Shown here one piece after another: positions 1 to 11,605 of a DNA stretch of 64,000 nucleotides; within the stretch, counting starts at the first letter, position 1, and every line of letters starts with the position of its first letter. Source of the DNA: Adiantum capillus-veneris (taxonomy: Eukaryota; Streptophyta; Polypodiopsida; Polypodiales; Pteridaceae); the NCBI GenBank assembly GCA_014529385.2, contig CM043942.1:19793991-19857990 (forward strand), written 5' to 3'. The position numbers and the translations under genes are program-made. The notes under the pieces are model-generated. The model ran no database searches. It saw only the letters and a list, made by a program, of their open reading frames with translations, and was not told the DNA's origin.

Positions 1-1531
1 GGAGGTGGCGGTTTTTTGTTTAATGGAGAAGGAGGAGGAGGAGGAGATTTTGGCAAGGGAGGAGGTGGTGATTTAGGCAAGGGAGGAGGTGAGCTTTCTT
101 CTTCTCGTACATTCCTCTTTTGGAAGCATCTTCCCCTCACCGTGAAGAAGATGCTTCCGCTTTTCTTTTCTTTAAAATCTTGATGATTCTTTGGCGGGTC
201 AAATCCGCCGCCCGTCGCGCTTCCACGTTCCTCTCTCTTTGAGTTTTCTTTAGCTGCTCTGCTTGGTTTGTATCATCGGCTGCATCTTTTTCCTTCGTTC
301 CTTCAGTGGACTGCGAAGAAATGTCCACTTCTGTAGCCTTTTGTTCTGCTTCTAACCTTTGCTTTTCAGCCCGTATGCGAGCTGCATTTTCTATTCTTTC
401 TTGTCTTTCCTTCTCGAATCTTTGTTTTCGTGTTTATTGTGTTGCTGCAGCTCTTGCCTGTCTGTCAGCCCGTAACTTGGTCCTTCTTTCCTCGACTCTT
501 TGTTGGGCTTCTGCATATGCTTTTTGAAGGTCAGACTGCAGTACTGCACTTCTTTCCTTCCTTTTTCTCTCGAGCATCTTTGTGGAGTCTTCCTCCTTGC
601 TTTCTTCAAACTCCAATGGCCCTTTGTCTTTCGATCCTTCAGAGTTTCCTTCCTCGTCAGTGTCTGTCTTTTCTTCATCACTCGAGCTTTTGTTGGATGC
701 CTTGGCTGAGCGCGATGATTTTGCGCCAGTGGTCGTCCTTACTGAATGGTCGTCGTTTGAGAACTGATAACTCTGGCAAATCTTCAATCATTCCCAAATC
801 TTGGTATGCTATTCTTGTTAGTATTGGCCTTGCGTTCATGTAGCTTTTGTTTTTTGCCGAGCTTTTCAAATTTGCTTCGACCAAGTTTTCCAAGATGTAA
901 GAACCATAGTCGCAGCGAATGGTTCTATTTTCGGTTGTTGCTAGAGCCATGACCACGACAATGTGCAGGATTGGCTCGTTGTAGCGAGGGGGCTTTTGTA
1001 CTCTAAAATGCTAAGAGATCAATCTCATCAATAATTCTAGCTCTCCGTATATCATGTCACTGTATTTGTATTTGTTTCCTTTTGGTTTGACGAATGCCTT
1101 CTCGTTATCCAGTGACTTGGTCTTTGCCAACAAGTCATGTTGCCCTGGAAGGAAATGCAAAACTTCGTTGATGATTTCTTTCATGATCTTTACTTTTACC
1201 TTCGATCCATCCTTGTCCTTGAGCATTGCCTGCCCATCATATTGTATCGAATGTAGTCTGATCCCCATGGCTGTAATATGAAAAACTGCTCCAAATGCAC
1301 TGCCCACACTCCCTCTATTACCTCCGGCCTTCGGTGGAGATTCTATATTTCTCGTGGCATGATAGTCGTCTTTGCCATGTCACCATCAGCATCCCTAAAC
1401 TTCGAGATGAAAATGTGAGCAGGGATCTGAGCTAGTATTTCATCCGAGATGTGAGCTTTTTCATCTGTAGCGAGCTCATCCACTTCATATTGTGCTGCTA
1501 TCCACTGCCTTTCTTTCTTTTGGCGAGGCAT
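1..1531 (-). pseudogene. Element A extra ORF downstream of pol (env position), decayed and cut by window edge
   Basis: Minus-strand pieces lie at 1531-1343 (starts MPRQKKERQW), 1307-1011, 956-678, 787-434 and 328-137, in several frames, so it is broken by frameshifts. Position 956-678 contains YGSYILENLVEANLKSS followed by RPILTRIAYQDLG. This aligns by eye with YAAYIHDNLVKM and ELITKVVYGAL in the ORF after element B pol (about 28.4 kb). The 787-137 part is Lys/Glu/Arg-rich and probably coiled coil. The purine-rich first 115 bases read on the minus strand as repeated SPPPPLPK-type proline-rich sequence, matching the proline-rich linker of the element B ORF. The order (N-terminal domain, charged helix, Pro-rich) is shared by both elements. 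I do not recognise a function: no signal peptide or membrane segment is visible, so 'env' describes position only. It continues beyond base 1. Confidence 0.55.
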
Positions 1532-1539
1532 TCTGTGTC

Positions 1540-3781
1540 AGTAGAATCACAAGTTGTCAGGATTTTCCTTTCGCAATCAGTCCCATTTAGACTTTTAGTA
1601 AAAAATAGTTCAAAAGTTAAAACTGATCATAACTTGAACAAATTTCATCCATTCTTGTCCATATTTCACCAGTCGGACTAGGAAGACTAGAGCTATGACT
1701 GATTAAAATCTAAGCCAATTCTGGGCCTTAGGTACACCGATCGCGATTGTAGTACAGAGGCCAAAATTAGATTTGATCACATGAGTGGTTTGCTGATAGT
1801 TGGAGGATCATTTTGGTCCACTCTGTGTTTCATTTGAACCACTTTTGAGTTTATAGGTTCCAATTTTGGGTTACAAGGGAGTTTTGGACTAGACTTTGAC
1901 TTTTCATGAGTTTTTGATGTCCAAATGGCTTGAAACTTGATGAGTGACTTGAACAAGATGTGTACAAGGGATCTGTTAGGTTTTGGTCAAAATCTGATGC
2001 TGAGGTACACCGATCGCGATCGTAGTACCTAGGCCTTTTTGGGTGAACATTGGATGGTCATGGACCCCTATGCCTGCCGAGCCCACTGATGATTTATTCC
2101 AAGTTTGGACTTAAAATGAACAAATTAGAGCAATTTTTCACAGTTTGACCTTATTTTACTAAGTCTAACCATATTGGGTTTTCCTCCTGAATTTTGGTTG
2201 GAGCCTGGAGTTAGTTGAAGTTAGTTTTAGAGCTTTCAGTGCTTCCATGATGTGCTGCTATCATCAGCCTACTCCACTGTTTGATTTTGACTTGATCAGG
2301 CACTTTATACCCCGTCTTGGGAGGTTTTCTAGACTTGTGCATTTTTCAAGCATTCTTTGGATACCAATGTGATATTTGAGCATCCCTAAGTCACCTTTTG
2401 GTCTTTGGCATTGGTTCGGCCAAATTCTCTCTTTGTGTGATCATTCGAGACTGGAATGATCATATCTGTACTTGTAGGAGATTGTGAGATCCATTCGAGG
2501 TTCTCTACAACTATACTGACTCCTAGTCGGACAGGTAGGCCCTTCAAACTATCCATCATTATTTTTAACCGGATTTTGCTAGTTGTAGGTCAAATTTTCT
2601 CGTTTCGGTTGTGTTTGACAAATTAGGCCCATTCTATGAGCAAAATTTGTGCATTTTCCTTGAAAATTCAAGAGAGTGCATCCTTAATTAAGTTCCCAAG
2701 CCTGGGCCAGATCAAAATTTACAAAACTTGCATCTGGGGGTACCGATCGCGATCGTACTATAGAGGCCAAAATAATTTTTGACACCTGCAGATTGTAGGC
2801 GAGGCTGAGGGGAGGTTTTTTGCAGATTCTGTCCCAAGTTTTGTCACTGAGGTACACCGATCGCGATCGTTGTACCACCACCAAACTGAGATTTGATCAC
2901 ATGGCTTTATTCTTGACCTTGTGGGGAGCACATTGATGTGTTTTGTGCTTGAAAAAAGTTTTTTTTGGATGCCTCTAAGGGCCCGTGAACTATTTGACCC
3001 GATCCGACTTTGATTTGATCCCTTCGCCCGTTTGTGCAATGATTCCCGCTTGCATGCGTAATAGAATTGATCTTTACTTGATAAGGAACATACCTGTGAA
3101 ATCTGGTATGAAATGCTAGCTCCGACCGTCCGTACGGGGTAGAAATGTGGCAGCTCACTCTAGGTCAAGAAGCTCTCTTCTTCTCTCTCAAAACGTGAAA
3201 ATGAAGAGTGAGCTAGAATTTGGCCTACTTGACCTATATCTTCCCGAGGTTTTCGTGACATAGGGCTGATTTTCCTTACCTTTGATCCCGATATAATCTG
3301 CATACCACCTGTGGGTCGAACCGCTTGTCATTCCGGCATCGTATGACCATTTGATGCTATTTTTGGTGAAATGTAGGCATGATCATTAAGGCTGAAATTT
3401 GACATCTTCAGATTAGCTTCATATCTTCCATGCTTGATAACCTTATCACGATACTTTGGCATTTGCTTCCTGAACTTGATTCCGACACTTGTGAGTGATA
3501 TTTTTTAATTTTTGATGTTTTATTAACGAAAATCAAACACAATAAATTGAAAATACTTATTAACTGGCAAAAATTAGCCAAAAATTATTATGCTCGCCAC
3601 TAACCATATATTTTCACTAAAAAGCATCCCAATGCTTCGGATTTTGTCATTACAGCTCATTATTATGCTGGTCGGATGATAAAAACGTTAAAAATACCAG
3701 ATTTTGATCAAATATGTTCGAAATTGAACTCTAAATAATGAAAAACACACACAATATGTACATATATACACGTTGGACCCC
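1540..3781 (-). other. Element A 3' non-coding tract
   Basis: About 2.2 kb between the pol tail and the extra ORF, with no supported gene. It contains four copies of a palindromic motif (separate entry) and AT-rich sequence at 3500-3780. The ORFs at 2684-3158 are chance frames across the repeats. The tract matches in position the 3.8-kb non-coding tract of element B. Confidence 0.5.
1731..2876. repeat. Dispersed palindromic repeat, 4 copies, left array
   Basis: Copies lie at 1731-1755, 2004-2029, 2739-2757 and 2851-2876. The core is CGATCGCGATCG, a perfect 12-bp palindrome, flanked by GGTAC on one side and GTAC(C) on the other, giving an imperfect palindrome of about 26 bp. The flanks are also shared: AAATCTG-like sequence before, and GGCCAAAAT or ATTTGATCACATG after. 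Four more copies lie in the element A leader and LTR, all in the same orientation. Confidence 0.75.
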
Positions 3782-4524
3782 TTAATGTTCTTGACTGCTG
3801 CTAGATTTATCAGCTACTCCCCCCTTCCTAGACTGAGTCTTCCCGGACGAAGGTTGGGTGCATGTGCATGGGTTTTGAAATTTGTGTCTATGCATGGCCG
3901 TGTAATGTGGCCCTATTCTCATGTTTGAGACAATGCGTTGGGTAACAAGGTATTGGGCAAGATGCGGGGACTGAATGTAGTTTTTAGTGGTTTTTGATGG
4001 CAAGGGTAGCTGTGTATGGAACAAAAGAGCTTGCAATTGAATTTCTCTTTCCTTGATTGTTGGTGTTGTGATGGCAACTATTTTTGGAACCGATTTGTAT
4101 GAGGTTTGTTGCACCTTTACAGATTTTAATTTAGTTTCCTGAATTTTCATAGGTTTCCAGTGCCATTTTGGTAGTTCAAGCTTCCTGTTTTGACTTTTGG
4201 GTTTCCCTTCGAGCTTTGTCACCGAATCTTTGGTTTTCTCCAGTTTTGGTTGCCATTTCCACTCTGGACTAACTCCTGAAGGTCTTTGATAAGGTGTTGC
4301 TTTCGTTCGGAGTTTTTTGCCATATCTCCGTCTTTCATTACGAAAAATTGATGAGGACAACTATTTCCATCAATATTGATTGGTAAGTTTACTATCCCCA
4401 ATGTTGGCATTGTTGCCCCGTTTGAGGCTTGTAAATCACGTGTGGATTGCACGAGGGGTTCATCTGTAAGCATCTTGTAAGTGGAGAAGTTGACCACATT
4501 TACTCTTGCTCCTGTGTCAATCAA
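3782..4524 (-). pseudogene. Element A second retropepsin-like domain and basic C-terminal tail
   Basis: The ORF starting at 4524 reads MIDTGARVNVVNFSTYKML. This is an aspartic protease active-site signature (DTGA at 4518-4507) with the usual hydrophobic follow-up, then a second strand region PTLGIVNLPINIDG and FFVMKDG. A frameshift near 4250-4360 passes to a second ORF (4360-3782), a Lys-rich tail with W-x-P-K-like motifs (WKWQPK, WHWKPMK). The domain lies after integrase, whereas the ordinary protease lies upstream of RT at about 8.7 kb. Element B has the same arrangement, so it is a family trait. It could alternatively be a captured cellular retropepsin-like domain. Confidence 0.6.
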
Positions 4525-4814
4525 TTCTCGTTGATATCTTCCATGCGAAAGTCTGACATTGATGCAAACATCGATTCCTCTTTCTCATTGCTCATCAGTG
4601 TGAATTATAGAAAGAGGAATTTGAGCCGTATCTGCTGGTTAAAGGAAGTCTTTGTTGTAGTAAGTTCTGTTTTCGTTTTAAAATCCTGATTCTGGCCTCC
4701 TCCTGCACTTGAGCTTTTGTCGCATTTTCTTTGTTCTTGCGCTCCTTCGCAGCGTGTAATTTGGCAAGCATCTCTGAGGTTAGTGGTAGTTTTTAATTCT
4801 TTAGTCTGCAACCA

Positions 4815-5741
4815 CTAATCCATGAATTCATGCAATAGGAATTCGATCACTTCATTGATGAAGTGAGTCCCTCTATCGCTCACTATCACTATTGGTAAGC
4901 CATATCTGGTGAAAATGTTCTCATACAAAAAGTGTGCTGTCATTTTTTCATCATTTTTGGTGGTTTCTTTTGCTTCCACCCACTTTGTTAGACAATAATG
5001 TATTGTGTGCGTTTTATATCCAGGAGGCGCAATCGGTCCTACAAAATCTATTCCCCATTTCGCAAACACTCTTGCCCCCATCATTGTCCTCAAGGGCATA
5101 TCATCTCGTGCTCTAGGAATCTTTGTCCTCTGGCAATCGTCACATCGTTTCACAAACTCTTCAGCGTCCATGAATAGTGTAGGTCACCATATGCCTGCAA
5201 TAAGAATTTTTTTGGCCGTTTTGTCAGCAACATCTGAGAAATGTCCTCCAGCTTGTCTGCCATGTTCTTGCTCTAAGATAGGAATGTATTCCTCTTCAGT
5301 CGTGCACATTCTCAGTTGATTGTCTTTTCCCCTCTTGTAAAGATTGTCCTCAATCAGTACATAGTTTTCTGCCTCTTTTGTGATCTTTTTGATACGTGAT
5401 CTACTCATCCCTTCAGGCAGTATCCCGGTGGTGAGGTACTCAACAATGTAGTTACTCCATCGGGGTGCTACAGATAATTTGAATAGAGTCGCGTGTTCTA
5501 TCGACTTTTGAAATGTGCAGCTAACGCATGATTTGATATGCATATGAGCACTTTGTTGCATTTTCGGCCAGTGCACACCCATTCTCATCAATCTTTGATG
5601 TGTCTGTGCATGCCCATTGTGAATCCCCGTTGTTTGTACATGAGCTTGGTTTAGATATAATTCCCGTTCACTCAATTCAACACAAAGCCTAAGGATTTGA
5701 GCCGATCCCTGTTTGTATAGCCTTCCCGCCAACATTACCAA
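4815..5741 (-). pseudogene. Element A integrase region (two H2C2 modules, truncated core)
   Basis: The first zinc module at about 5690-5500 shows H..H...H then CVSC after GVHWPKM. A second copy of the same linker-plus-zinc module follows: LYKRGKDNQLR, EHGRQAGGHFS, then CDDC after the stop-containing GIWWPT-like junction at about 5184. The core then has WGIDFVGPI (first catalytic Asp), KWVEAKET, and VSDRGTHF (second catalytic Asp). The reading ends at 4815 before the catalytic Glu. Only about 300 bases separate it from the second protease domain, so the C-terminal half of integrase is deleted. The ORFs at 5741-5184 and 5171-4815 are split by a stop. The product would not be a working integrase. 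Confidence 0.8.
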
Positions 5742-6592
5742 TTATCTAGATGCTGCAATGGTAGATGGTTGTCTTATCACATTCAAGGACCCAATAGTCA
5801 ACAAAGGAATTACATCCTTGCTCCATCTTGGAACCATTTCTATGTTGAAAAGATATGCATCTGGCAAATCATCATCAACTCCTACAGGGTTTTCTCCATG
5901 CATCATTCTAGATAAATGATCCGCTTGTTGGTGTGTAGTTCCTTTTTTGACTACTACCGTGAAGTCAAACTCAAACAGTATGATGAACCATCGTACAATC
6001 CTCCCCGTACTGCAAGGTTTGTTTACTAATTACAGCAGTGCTTCGTGATCAACGAAGAATACAAATTTATTAGAAAGTAAGTAGTGTCTAAACTTTTTCA
6101 CCGCATAGATCATACCCAAACCCTCCCTCTCAGTTGTTTTGTAATTCTTCTCTGCATTGTTGAGTTGTCTAATGGAGTAACTGATTGGAAAATCCATGTT
6201 GTTCTCTCCAGGTTGTGAAAGTATGCATCCTATAGATATGCTGATGCATCTACGTGGAAGTGGAATATCTTTTCCCAATCCGGAGCCTTCAAAATTGGAG
6301 CGGAAATCAACCTTTGCTTCAAAGTTTGAAAAGCTTTCTCGCACTCATCTGTCCACTCAAATTTAGTTATCAGCGCGTAAAGTGGTTTTGCAATTATAGC
6401 GTATGAGTAGATAAATCTGTGAAAATATCCACAATGGCCCATAAATGCCTGTACCTCCTTTACCTTTACTGGTCGTGGTAGATCAACAATGACGCTGATC
6501 TTCTCCATGTCTGTCGAAATACCATTTTTGGACACTATATGTCCCAATATTTTGCCCTGTCTTACCATGAATACACATCTGGATTCAGGCAA
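5742..6592 (-). pseudogene. Element A RT connection and RNase H
   Basis: Reads GHIVSKNGISTDMEKI and FMGHCGYFHRFI (RT thumb/connection), then PDWEKIFHFHVDASAYL, RQLNNAEKNY, TEREGLGMIYAVKKFRHYL and FVDHEALL. These are the standard Ty3/gypsy RNase H blocks with Asp in HVDAS, Glu in TEREGL and Asp in VDHEAL. The strand continues in another frame to about 5742 with a DHLSR-type end and the linker toward integrase (IPDAYLFNIE-like, as in element B). A frameshift near 6240 splits the two ORFs. Confidence 0.85.
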
Positions 6593-7741
6593 ATCCGATA
6601 CAGTCTACATTTTTCGAACACTTTGGTCAAGTGCTCTATGTGCTTCAATCTTACGAGAGAGTGAACGCACAAGTCATCCATGTAAATTTCTAGGAATTGT
6701 CTTAGATATTCTTTAAAGGCATGACCCATCAGCCTCTGAAATGTGGCTGGTGCATTTGTTAAGCCAAAAGCCATTACCCTAAATGCAAAAATGCCCCATT
6801 CAGTTGCAAAAGCCATCTTGTGCTGATCCTCTGGCTTTATTGGGAGTTGGTTGTAGCCCGAAAAGCCATCTAAGAAACTATAAGCTTCTTTACCTGCCAC
6901 TCTTTCTATTACATGATCAGTAATGGGTAGGGGATAGTTGTCCCGAATTGTAGCAGCGTTTACTTTCTTGAGATTGACGCACACTCTTAACTTTCCATTT
7001 TTCTTCGAGACCACCACAATTGGTGAAACCCAATCAGTGTGCTCAATTTCGTAAATAAACTCTACCTCTTTAAGCTTATCTATCTCCTCCTTGATCTTTT
7101 TTTTGCAAATGTCTCATTGTAAGTATAGGGACGTTGTCTGCTGGGTTTGGCGTCATTCTTAAGGGGTATTGTATGTTGACAGATACTTGGATCCACCCCC
7201 TTAAGATCTTTGTATGACCATGCAAACACATCTCTATATTGTTTAAGAGTAGCTACCAAATGCTTTTCCTCGTCTCTTCAGTAAGATCCGTGCCAATATA
7301 TGCAGGTTTTGGATCTTCTCCCAGCTCCGCTAGATCTATTCGTTTGGCTTTTTCAGGACCGTCGTACGATGTACTAGGTTTCTTCAATTTCCTCATCGGT
7401 TGTTGCACTATGATTTTCCTATCTTGTATGGTATATTTCTTATAATGGGACGGCGCATCCATCTTGTCAGAATTTGTGTTCTCATTTGTTTCCAATTCAG
7501 TCGTCCATATATCTCTGAGGGTTTGTTTGAGCTTATTGTACTCCATTTTCCTCTCTGTTTTGGTCATTCCAGACCCTATTTTCCCCCCTTTATGTGTCTT
7601 AGTCGTTCGCTTTTCACGCCTGTTCTTCTTGTTGTTTTTCCATGGTTTAGTTTTGATTAACCGGCCAGTGACCTCATCTTTGACACACTCGTTAGCTTTG
7701 ACAAGCTTTAGATATCCCATTCTGTCATTGATAAGAGGCAT
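6562..7741 (-). pseudogene. Element A reverse transcriptase with N-terminal spacer
   Basis: The 7017-6562 ORF carries RT blocks in order: KLRVCVNLKKVNAATIRDNYPLP, SFLDGFSGYNQ, AFATEWG, FGLTNAPATFQRLM and the catalytic YMDD at 6684-6673. The upstream ORF 7741-7253 holds the conserved spacer (YTIQDRKIIVQQP, KRIDLAELGE) that also precedes RT in element B. A short frame break at about 7017-7253 separates them. The palm motif is intact. The sequence type is plant Ty3/gypsy, near Tat-like elements by general look, but I cannot place the lineage without a tree. Confidence 0.9.
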
Positions 7742-7973
7742 CGGATTATGCTTATTCGCTCTTGATTTTCTTGTTCTCTTGGATTTATACCACTCTTGAC
7801 TAGGTTTTTGGTTTGGAAACTCATAAAACCTGTCCTCTCTTGACCTGTATTTCCTATTCGTCTCTCATCCACTTGATCTTTCATCATCGGCATCTATCAT
7901 TTGGATTTCATCACCCAGTGATGGAAGGTCACCGCTTAGTGAATCTGTGAATTCCTTCTCTGTTCATTTCCTA

Positions 7974-8974
7974 TCATTCAACAACAGATATCTCATCAAT
8001 TATTCTTTTACACTCAGTCTCACGTGGTGGTTCTTCTTGTTCCTTGCTCTTTGATCCTGACTCAAGGATGACGCTAGCCATTTGCAACGTTACTAGGTCG
8101 TATCCTTCATCGTCACAAAATTTTGTAGGCGTGCATTCGTTAACACATACATCCAAGGTTGACAATATTTGAGTCCACCCAAATGGCTCAAATAAATGTT
8201 CAGGAAAAGGTTCTAGGAGATAAGCCTCGCCTTCTACGGATCTTTCCAATACGCATTCCTCTTTGATTATGTCTCCAGAATCAGATGCTCCACACATCCA
8301 GACATGTGCTTTCGTTTGTATCCATGCAGGTATTTCTTTTTCATTTATTGTGGTTGAATTAAATTCTTGCACTGGTGTTTTTACAACGTCTCTATAGCTG
8401 TGATCCTTCATGTTGATTTTCGTTATTAGCTCTTCGCGCCTTGAGTAAATTTTGTCGTACCCCCAATCTTGTATCATTTTGAGTTGACGCATAAAAGGTC
8501 GCACCAAAATAATGTCGAAGTTGTTCGTTTTTCCGAAATCCACCACAGCAAAGGTGTGTTCATAGTTAATTCCACACGAAGTTACAAGTATTTGGTCCAA
8601 GATTCCCAATGGTCTCTCTACATACCCACTGCGAGTTGCAGTTTCATTCTCGTCTTTCTGAGAGGTGGACGGCCCCATTTCTCCCAAATTTGCTTTGTAG
8701 CAATCGCAACTCCCGCTCCACAGTCTAGAATAGCTATCGTTTTTATATCCTGGTATTCAACAGGTAAGGTTGTATTGCCTTCCTCACCTTCACAGTAATC
8801 TCTTACCTTGTTTATGGGCACTGGTTGGGCTTTGGGTTGACCGTGCCGTTTGTTTTCTTCTCCCGTAGGATTTGTCTGAAGAGGAATCTTTACTCCTTTG
8901 TTCTCCAAATGTTCCCCATGTATTCCCATAAGTCTAGTCTGACCCTCAAGAGTTCTGACAGTGTGATTGTGCAT
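7974..8974 (-). pseudogene. Element A first protease (retropepsin)
   Basis: ORF 8974-8618 has KTIAILDCGAGVAIATK: the retropepsin active-site loop with DCGA (8725-8714) instead of the usual D[ST]GA, so the Ser/Thr is replaced by Cys. The following frame (8687-7974) has FAVVDFGKTNNFDIILVRPFMRQLKMIQDWGY, the flap-to-C-terminal region ending in the conserved hydrophobic-RPF block. Element B has the same block with an intact DSGAG. After the domain comes an acidic linker (about 8300-7974) toward RT. The two ORFs overlap in different frames, which implies a frameshift. Confidence 0.75.
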
Positions 8975-9157
8975 GTTATAGGTGTCGATAGCATCTCTTG
9001 AAGACTTTTTGAGTCAATCATTTGTGGAATAGTTCTCATCTGGGATGGAACTAACCTTATCTCCGATTGTGCCTCGTGTTCACCTATAAATGAAGGCAGG
9101 GTTTTCAAGGATTGAGATTTTCTTTCCACCCTCCGTTCTCGCATCTCTATACAGCGA

Positions 9158-10347
9158 TTATATATCTCCTGGATAAAATCCGTTGTCCAAGTTAAACTCA
9201 GGAATTGGAGCAGACTCTAATGTCACGCTTCCGTTCTTTCTATTTCTAATGGTTTTCCATAAGTGTTGTGGCCATGGTTTTTCAACTTCTGGAATTGGAA
9301 TTATAGTCATTGACTTAGCGTCATCAATGGTGTTCAGCACAACTCGATGATCCAATGACAATATCGTTTCAGGCATGGGTCTGTTTACTTGTTCTGGTTC
9401 ATTGATTTTTAGTTTTTCTCACTCTTTGTGAATCAACAGTTCTTGTTCTGGGGTTCTAACCGCCTTAGGTTCCATCAATGCCTGGGCTGTTTCAATGAGG
9501 TGTTTACACATTTCCAAACGCTTCGTTTCCATTTTTGGTTGAGGATAAGTCAACCATCTCTGCTCTAAGGTTTGGTTTGTTTTTAGCCTTGCTTTGTACG
9601 CTTGTAATAGAGCATCTAACGGCTCTAGCACTTTCTCAACCAAGAGTGATCCTCCTGAGGACGCTTTCCTGGTCTTGTTGTTATCCTCAGCAGTTTTACT
9701 ATCTCTCTCTTGTTTCAGTTGCTCTTTAGTTTCATGTAATTCATTTTGTATGGCAATTTGGGTTTTCAACCTTCTTGTTTTCATTCTGTCTCGTTTCGCC
9801 TTCCAGGATTTTCTTTGGGTTCTCACAGATAAACTCTCATTTTCTGTGGGTATTGGCAACTCGACCTTTTCTTCCAATGGCTTGTTTTTCTCTAAGTCCT
9901 TGGCTTGGGCTCTGGTTATCACAATGATTTGGATCATGGGATCAGTTTTTGATCCATTGCTTGCACTTGGTAACACCCCCACAATATTTATAGTTGCTTT
10001 TCCCTTGTTGTCAGGATTCCTTGGGCAATCTAGCAATATGTGATTCACACCACATCCGTCATAAAACCCAAAAAATTTCATTCTTTCGCCTAAGGGCTGC
10101 TACGCTCCCAATGATCTGTAATTCTGCAGTTATAGCATTGTCCAATTGGTGGTTGATTTTGGTGAGGTGGTCCCATAGGTTGTCCTGCCCTATTAGGATA
10201 TCCTCTTGGTTTGTAGTTCTGGTTCGCAATGAACATTAGCGTTCTTTCATCCACCAAATATTGATCTCTCGAAGGTTGTGCTACATACGTTGGTGGTGCC
10301 ATACCCTCGCTATTTCCCCACGGTTGATAGGCTTTGTCTATGTACAA
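9158..10347 (-). pseudogene. Element A nucleocapsid and Gag C-terminal region
   Basis: ORF 10347-10090 ends in QCYNCRITDHWERSSP, a CX2CX4HX4-type zinc knuckle with the last Cys replaced by Ser. ORF 10081-9419 follows (CGVNHILLDCPRNPDNKGKATINI, then Lys/Arg-rich WKAKRDRMKTRR and a coiled-coil LDALLQAYKARLK...QRWLTYP). The latter aligns with LDALLKAYEARLKKNKTPDQRWMTYP of element B. ORF 9376-9158 continues the acidic linker to the protease. The pieces are separated by frameshifts. Gag nucleocapsid binds RNA in this family. Confidence 0.75.
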
Positions 10348-10713
10348 TTGTGATTCAGGTTCTGTTACATAAGGGTCATTCGGTTCCTCATAATAAGAAA
10401 CTTGAAGTGTACTATTTGTTCCTGGTGATGCTTCACAAGGTTAAGCATACCTAATCATGGCTCTATTTTCCTGTGGTAATGGAGGTTGTTGACCCAACAC
10501 AGATTGAGGTCTGTCTGTTCCTGCTACCATATTCATATTTGGTACAACTTGATATCTTGGAGGAGGTGGCTAGGGTGGTCCTGCTGGAGGTCCATACGGC
10601 CTTTCCCTCACATAGTTTTTGTTGTAAAAACACTCTTTCGTGCCATGATTTGTCCATTTTTTCTCTATGGCGCACCATTTCAGTACTCATCCATTTGCAA
10701 CTAGTGCTTTCGA

Positions 10714-11505
10714 CTATTGTGTGCACCACGACGTCGGGTGATCCCCCCCACATATGTCACATTTCCTTGTCTGAGACTGTCTCATCACCGGATTTGATCT
10801 CATATGTTGTTGCATTCTCTTCATTACCTCCTCTATCATTTGGTCAGTTGTCGGCATCAAGGAAGCCTGAGCATCTTTCTTGGTAGAGGGTTCGCTCTTA
10901 ATAGATGAAGAGCCACTGGTTACTGAATCAGTATCCTCTGATACTTCCCCATATGCTTTGCAGTTATCAACAAGATATAACGCTTCCCTTGTAACCTGTT
11001 CAAATGTGCTACAGGCCTTCAAGTGAAGGTCCATTTTCAAGGTTTCGTTCCTAAGTCCTTCAATGAAGAGCACAGACAATATCTCGTCCTGCGGTAATTC
11101 TCTCCTCAGGCACCTCTCAATGTATTGCTTGAATCTCAAGGATGCTTCCTTCACTTTTTCGTTCTCCCTTTGTTTAAAAGCATATATATGTGATACAGTA
11201 TTATGCTTTATACCCCATTTTGAGAATTCTTCCACGAACTCTTGCAATACATGTTCAATATTCGGACAAGTTTCAGGGTTCAAAGGTTGAAACCATGTTA
11301 AGGCCGTCCCTTCCAAGGTCAGCCCGAATCCTTCGTATTGAGTATGGAAATCAATGATCTTCTCTGCTCTTAAGACTTGCTTGAAGAGCGATACATGGGC
11401 ACATGGATCCCATGATCCACTATACTTCTTCGGCATGCACTTCGCTACTTGGGATGGCCTAATCCGTCTATGGTCTGCGACAAGTCTCGACTTAATCGTT
11501 CTCAT
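10714..11505 (-). pseudogene. Element A Gag capsid region
   Basis: 263 codons. The region ALTWFQPLNPETCPNIEHV...FVEEFSKWGIK with RENEKVKEASLRFKQYIERC is the retrotransposon Gag capsid pattern (W-F-x-L, then F...F, then E-S-L-R-F). It is followed by a Ser/Lys-rich stretch and, near the end, CDICGGDHPTSWC, a CX2CX4HX4C zinc knuckle. A second, degenerate knuckle occurs 400 bases on. The N-terminal part overlaps a 61-bp tandem duplication, so the start at 11505 is only the longest open frame. Confidence 0.8.
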
Positions 11506-11605
11506 GCATCATGGATGTCGTGGGTTACTCTCGTTGGCTCCCGTGTCTCGACTTAATCGTTCTCGTGCATCATGGATGTCGTGGGTTACTCTCGTTGCCT
11601 CCCCT
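11484..11605. repeat. 61-bp tandem duplication in element A gag
   Basis: Two near-identical units begin GTCTCGACTTAATCGTTCTC at 11484 and 11545 (period 61 bp, which is not a multiple of 3). The duplication shifts the reading frame between the Gag N-terminal part (11909-11586) and the capsid part. Confidence 0.85.
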